Part shown: positions 8,448-10,807 of the stretch, in pieces
Layout: every line of letters begins with the position of its first letter
Numbering within the stretch: the first letter of the stretch is position 1
DNA from: Methanobacteriota archaeon
Lineage (GTDB): Archaea; Thermoplasmatota; Poseidoniia; Poseidoniales; Poseidoniaceae
Assembly (NCBI GenBank): GCA_029979405.1
Contig: JAPOHM010000029.1
Span: 1-10,807, forward strand
Direction of reading: 5' to 3'
DNA length: 10,807 nt
Made by a program: the position numbers and the translations under genes
Notes under the pieces: model-generated
The model's database searches: none
Seen by the model: the letters and a program-made list of their open reading frames with translations, nothing else
What the model was told of the DNA's origin: nothing

Positions 8448-8813
8448 TCATAAAGTTTCGTTAATCTCACACCAGTCATACATTGACTGGATTGATGGTG
8501 CCAAATCGCTAGCCTTTTTTGTTAGTGTGTAATTGACAGTATACGGTTTGGAGGAATTTACTTTCCGCTCAACCAGACTATTTTCTTCTAATTCTGCAAG
8601 CCTTCTTGAGACAGTAGTTGAAGATGAATCAACACGTCTTTTCAGTTCACTGAAAGTTAGTGGCCCTTTTTGAACATGCAAAACAAGGAGGATGTGTAAT
8701 AATTTTGACTTTCCCAATAAAGCAATTAATTGGTCTACCTTTGCAAAAATGGGGTCGCATTCAACATTCATAATCGGCTCGTTTCGCTTAGCAAAACTAA
8801 GTATTTGATTCAT
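8448..8813 (-). CDS. HxlR-type winged-helix transcriptional regulator
   Basis: This 121-residue protein (107 if the ATG at 8771 is used) has the layout of HxlR-family regulators. A cysteine (C19) precedes a first helix, LIALLGKSKLLHILLVL (29-45). TFSELKRRV (53-61) and the recognition helix region SSTTVSRRLAELEENSLVERK (64-84) follow. The wing ends in YTVNYTLTKKASDLAPSI, and the protein finishes with YDWCE. HxlR proteins bind DNA as dimers, and in some the N-terminal cysteine senses electrophiles or redox state. Whether C19 does so here is inference. The HxlR alignment starts near M15, so the true start may be 8771. In that case the intervening bases would contain an inverted repeat (8787-8801) in promoter position. 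The gene lies 33 bases downstream of the surface-protein gene on the same strand, and its target is not evident. MarR- or ArsR-like proteins share the fold. Confidence 0.8.
   Translation of the reverse strand: MNQILSFAKRNEPIMNVECDPIFAKVDQLIALLGKSKLLHILLVLHVQKGPLTFSELKRRVDSSSTTVSRRLAELEENSLVERKVNSSKPYTVNYTLTKKASDLAPSIQSMYDWCEINETL
8787..8801. promoter_or_regulatory. Inverted repeat near the regulator start, possible autoregulatory operator
   Basis: CTTAG-CAAAA-CTAAG has perfect five-base arms. It lies 16-30 bases upstream of the ATG at 8771, partly overlapping a TATA-like AAATACTTA on the minus strand. If translation begins at 8771, this would be the promoter and a natural site for self-repression by the regulator dimer. 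If it begins at 8813, the repeat is simply coding sequence. Confidence 0.25.
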
Positions 8814-8846
8814 TATGTCAAATAACCACTAGACAAAACCATGCCG

Positions 8847-10592
8847 CTAATCTCTTCTTGCAATAATCGTGGCCAAAAGAATCGTCATTGAAGTCATGAT
8901 GAATGATAATGAAGGGACTGAATCACTCTCCTCAACTTCATCTTCGCCTCCGTCGCCCTCATACATGGGACAGCCATTACCAGGTAACGCCGGATTAATT
9001 AAATCTGGATTCCAATACTCCCATACTTCACATTCGTCGCTAATAGGCATAATCCATTGGTTGGTTAGATGGTCGTAAGTCCAAACCCCATCCCATGTAC
9101 AATATCCCAATTCTGAGTCATAGACGAACTCTCCTCCAGCAGATACAGCTCCAGATGGAGCAACGATTCCCTGGCATGCGATGAGCGTGATTTCTACCTG
9201 CCCATAGCCAGTGTTGATTTCCTGGTTATTTGAATCGATTTCATATGCCTTGAAGAAAATAGTTTTTGTCAGGGTTACGTTTGAGTATTCGCCCTCGAGT
9301 GATAGCGTGATGTTGAACAGGTCAGTGCTATTCATATCGAACGCTTTAGCCCATTTTTGCTCCAACGATAGGTCATATTTCTCGACGGGCGTAGCATTCA
9401 GGTTCTCTGAAGTCAATGCCGCTTCTACGTAGATGTTCTCAGTAGCCGTGGTAGGCGATATTACCATTCCTTGAAGGGTCATTGAATCGGACATTGTAAG
9501 CATGCCATCCACTGGGAAAATAACCTGCACTGAAACCAATTCGGTATTGGCTTCAGGCTCTGTCCATTCTCCGGTAAGAGGGTCGTATGTCCAAGCTCCA
9601 TCCCACAAACAGATGCCAAGTGATTCATCGAAGATAAATTCACCACCTGCTTCAATTGCTCCCTCCGGAGCAGTTACCCCTTGACATGCACTGAGAAGTA
9701 TCTCAATCCAGTACACAGTTTCCCATCTCTTGTCGTCTCCTTCATAGGATTTGATATAGATCATCTGAGAATTTGTTTCATTAGTGTACATACCTTCTAA
9801 CGATAGCATCAGTGAAAAAGAATCTGAATCATTCAATCCAGACGTTTTTGCCCATTTATTTTCTAAATATAGATTATATTTGTGAACCGCACTCGCATCT
9901 AAATCTTCCAGGTTGAATGCGATTTCGACATAGGCATCATTTTGATTTTCAGACCCACTCTGGACAAAACCAGTAATGTTGATTTCATTAGCGGTAACTA
10001 TTGTTTGATTTTGATTTGTGTCATATTGAATCACTAACTGGGAATCAATATAGGTTTCATGTACAACATGGAAATACATTCTCAATTTTTCACTTACATT
10101 CCCTTCTTCGTCTGTAACCCTTAATTCGATACGAATCTCATAAATTGTTGTCAACGTCTGGTCAGACGTAATATTTGCGAAATCATAACTCCACTGACCT
10201 TGAGAAGTATGGTCTTCTGAATATTCGTGAATTATCATATCATTGTTTCCAAACGGCTGGTCAAAATAAACGGTCCAATTGTACATTTCAATTCCGTTTT
10301 GATGGACACTGCTATTTCCATAAGAATGTCCAGCTTCGAAGGAAACCGTGGTGTAAGTTGATTCTTCGCCAATTATAACACGATAAACATCCCAATCATG
10401 TCCAGAGACATTTTTGGTTCCAGTTAACTCGATATTTTCAGAATCCATCACAATTACATTAGCAACCGTCGACCCACCTCCATGGGTCAGCAGTGTATTT
10501 TCTTCAGAATCCAGTATTACAGAAGTATAATTTGAATCGATTGGTATCGATACAAAAAGTATCATAGCTGTTGCAATAAGAACGAATCTCAT
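8847..10592 (-). CDS. Secreted, membrane-anchored surface protein with a tandem duplication
   Basis: This 581-residue exported protein has unknown function. The first 18 residues (MRFVLIATAMILFVSIPI) form a signal peptide. The C-terminus has an acidic linker (546-557), then VPSLS, a hydrophobic helix (about 562-577) and ARRD. This is the layout of an archaeal C-terminal anchor or sorting signal. Residues about 184-346 and 353-516 are tandem copies of one module. Both copies contain KWAK, LSLEG-Y-N, ACQG-AP-GA-AGGEF, and LG-C-WDG-WTYD-LT-W. Each copy has two cysteines exactly 25 residues apart (303/328 and 473/498), probably a disulfide. The N-terminal 180 residues look like another beta-sandwich domain. 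Fourteen N-X-S/T sequons occur before residue 440 and none after, so the outer part may be N-glycosylated. A TATA box lies before the ATG at 10592. The gene sits between a GINS fragment and the regulator. A role in adhesion or as a cell-surface coat is inference. Confidence 0.82.
   Translation of the reverse strand: MRFVLIATAMILFVSIPIDSNYTSVILDSEENTLLTHGGGSTVANVIVMDSENIELTGTKNVSGHDWDVYRVIIGEESTYTTVSFEAGHSYGNSSVHQNGIEMYNWTVYFDQPFGNNDMIIHEYSEDHTSQGQWSYDFANITSDQTLTTIYEIRIELRVTDEEGNVSEKLRMYFHVVHETYIDSQLVIQYDTNQNQTIVTANEINITGFVQSGSENQNDAYVEIAFNLEDLDASAVHKYNLYLENKWAKTSGLNDSDSFSLMLSLEGMYTNETNSQMIYIKSYEGDDKRWETVYWIEILLSACQGVTAPEGAIEAGGEFIFDESLGICLWDGAWTYDPLTGEWTEPEANTELVSVQVIFPVDGMLTMSDSMTLQGMVISPTTATENIYVEAALTSENLNATPVEKYDLSLEQKWAKAFDMNSTDLFNITLSLEGEYSNVTLTKTIFFKAYEIDSNNQEINTGYGQVEITLIACQGIVAPSGAVSAGGEFVYDSELGYCTWDGVWTYDHLTNQWIMPISDECEVWEYWNPDLINPALPGNGCPMYEGDGGEDEVEESDSVPSLSFIMTSMTILLATIIARRD
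9045..10043 (-). repeat. Tandem duplication inside the surface protein gene
   Basis: Codons 184-346 (9555-10043) and 353-516 (9045-9536) encode two diverged copies of one module. The offset between copies is 167 residues at the KWAK motif and 170 at the cysteine pair, so one small indel separates them. The most conserved part is the C-terminal 40 residues of each copy. DNA identity is only moderate, so the duplication is old rather than a recent slippage event. Confidence 0.85.
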
Positions 10593-10616
10593 GTGGGAAG
10601 CACGCCAGTTTTTGCT

Positions 10617-10627
10617 ATTATATATTT
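10617..10627 (-). promoter_or_regulatory. TATA box of the surface protein gene
   Basis: The minus-strand sequence AAATATATAAT lies 25-35 bases before the ATG at 10592 and is the best TATA box in the window. Its spacing predicts transcription starting at or just before the start codon, with no room for a Shine-Dalgarno sequence. The gene therefore has its own promoter despite following the GINS gene by only 53 bases. Confidence 0.6.
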
Positions 10628-10645
10628 CACAAAAACAACACGGTT

Positions 10646-10807
10646 TTACAGGTTCGCCGCTTCAGCAACTCCTGAATCAATCAAATAATTTGCAGTAGCA
10701 CTTTCCAAGAACAATATATCTCCAATCCCAAGAGTGATTTCTCCGTCAGCCGTGATTATGGGTTCATCAAGAGATTCGATCACTCTTATTCGAACTAATT
10801 CCTGTTC
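10646..10807 (-). CDS. C-terminal fragment of a GINS-type replication protein (probably Gins51)
   Basis: Only the last 53 residues are in the window; the frame is open to the right edge and ends at TAA (10646-10648). The fragment reads as a small beta domain: VRIRVIES, then a proline, then ADGEITLGIGDILFLES (20-36), then ANYLIDSGVAEAA. That is the pattern of the GINS B domain, where an acidic loop and a DGD/GD-type turn precede a hydrophobic strand and a helix ending in a short conserved Gly-Ala segment. In archaeal Gins51 the B domain is C-terminal, whereas in Gins23 it is N-terminal, so Gins51 is the better guess. GINS joins MCM and the Cdc45/RecJ-like protein in the replicative helicase. 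The assignment rests on a short fragment recognised by eye. Another small beta-barrel domain is possible. Confidence 0.6.
   Translation of the reverse strand, partial: EQELVRIRVIESLDEPIITADGEITLGIGDILFLESATANYLIDSGVAEAANL

Overview
The window looks like ordinary chromosome from a planktonic euryarchaeon, most likely Marine Group II (Poseidoniales) or a close relative. The archaeal character is clear. It has an EF-1A-type elongation factor followed by an archaeal S10, a family B DNA polymerase ending in a PCNA-binding tail, the C-terminus of a GINS-type replication protein, and TATA-like boxes about 25-30 bases before start codons. The lineage is inferred from gene content and style: AT-rich DNA, PKD lipoprotein, Asp-rich and sequon-rich secreted proteins with a C-terminal anchor, and a plant-like branched-chain aminotransferase. 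No marker was compared computationally.

Layout from left to right. A multi-pass membrane protein of unknown function runs off the left edge on the minus strand (1-868). A divergent AT-rich promoter region with two short palindromes leads to a TauE/SafE-type transporter (+, 991-1719). Its stop codon overlaps the stop of the convergent aminotransferase ilvE (-, 1716-2747). A 100-base divergent region then leads into a plus-strand block: DNA polymerase B (2848-5310), a PKD-domain lipoprotein (5364-6557), elongation factor 1-alpha (6667-7962) and ribosomal protein S10 (8012-8341). A hairpin-containing spacer separates this from a minus-strand block. Read in its own direction, that block holds the end of a GINS subunit (10646-10807, cut by the window), a secreted duplicated-repeat surface protein (8847-10592) and a small HxlR-type winged-helix regulator (8448-8813).

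Functionally the window mixes replication (PolB, GINS), translation (EF-1A, S10), amino-acid metabolism (IlvE), transport (TauE-like) and cell-surface proteins. Only EF-1A with S10 is a classical functional pair. The rest need not act together. Both translation genes have good Shine-Dalgarno sequences, while the other genes lack one and two of them have TATA boxes placed for leaderless transcripts.

I found no CRISPR array, transposon, tRNA, rRNA or phage module, and no convincing novel multi-gene system. The most unusual items are the duplicated, heavily sequon-bearing surface protein with a possible sorting tail, the uncharacterised membrane protein, and the split between initiation modes.
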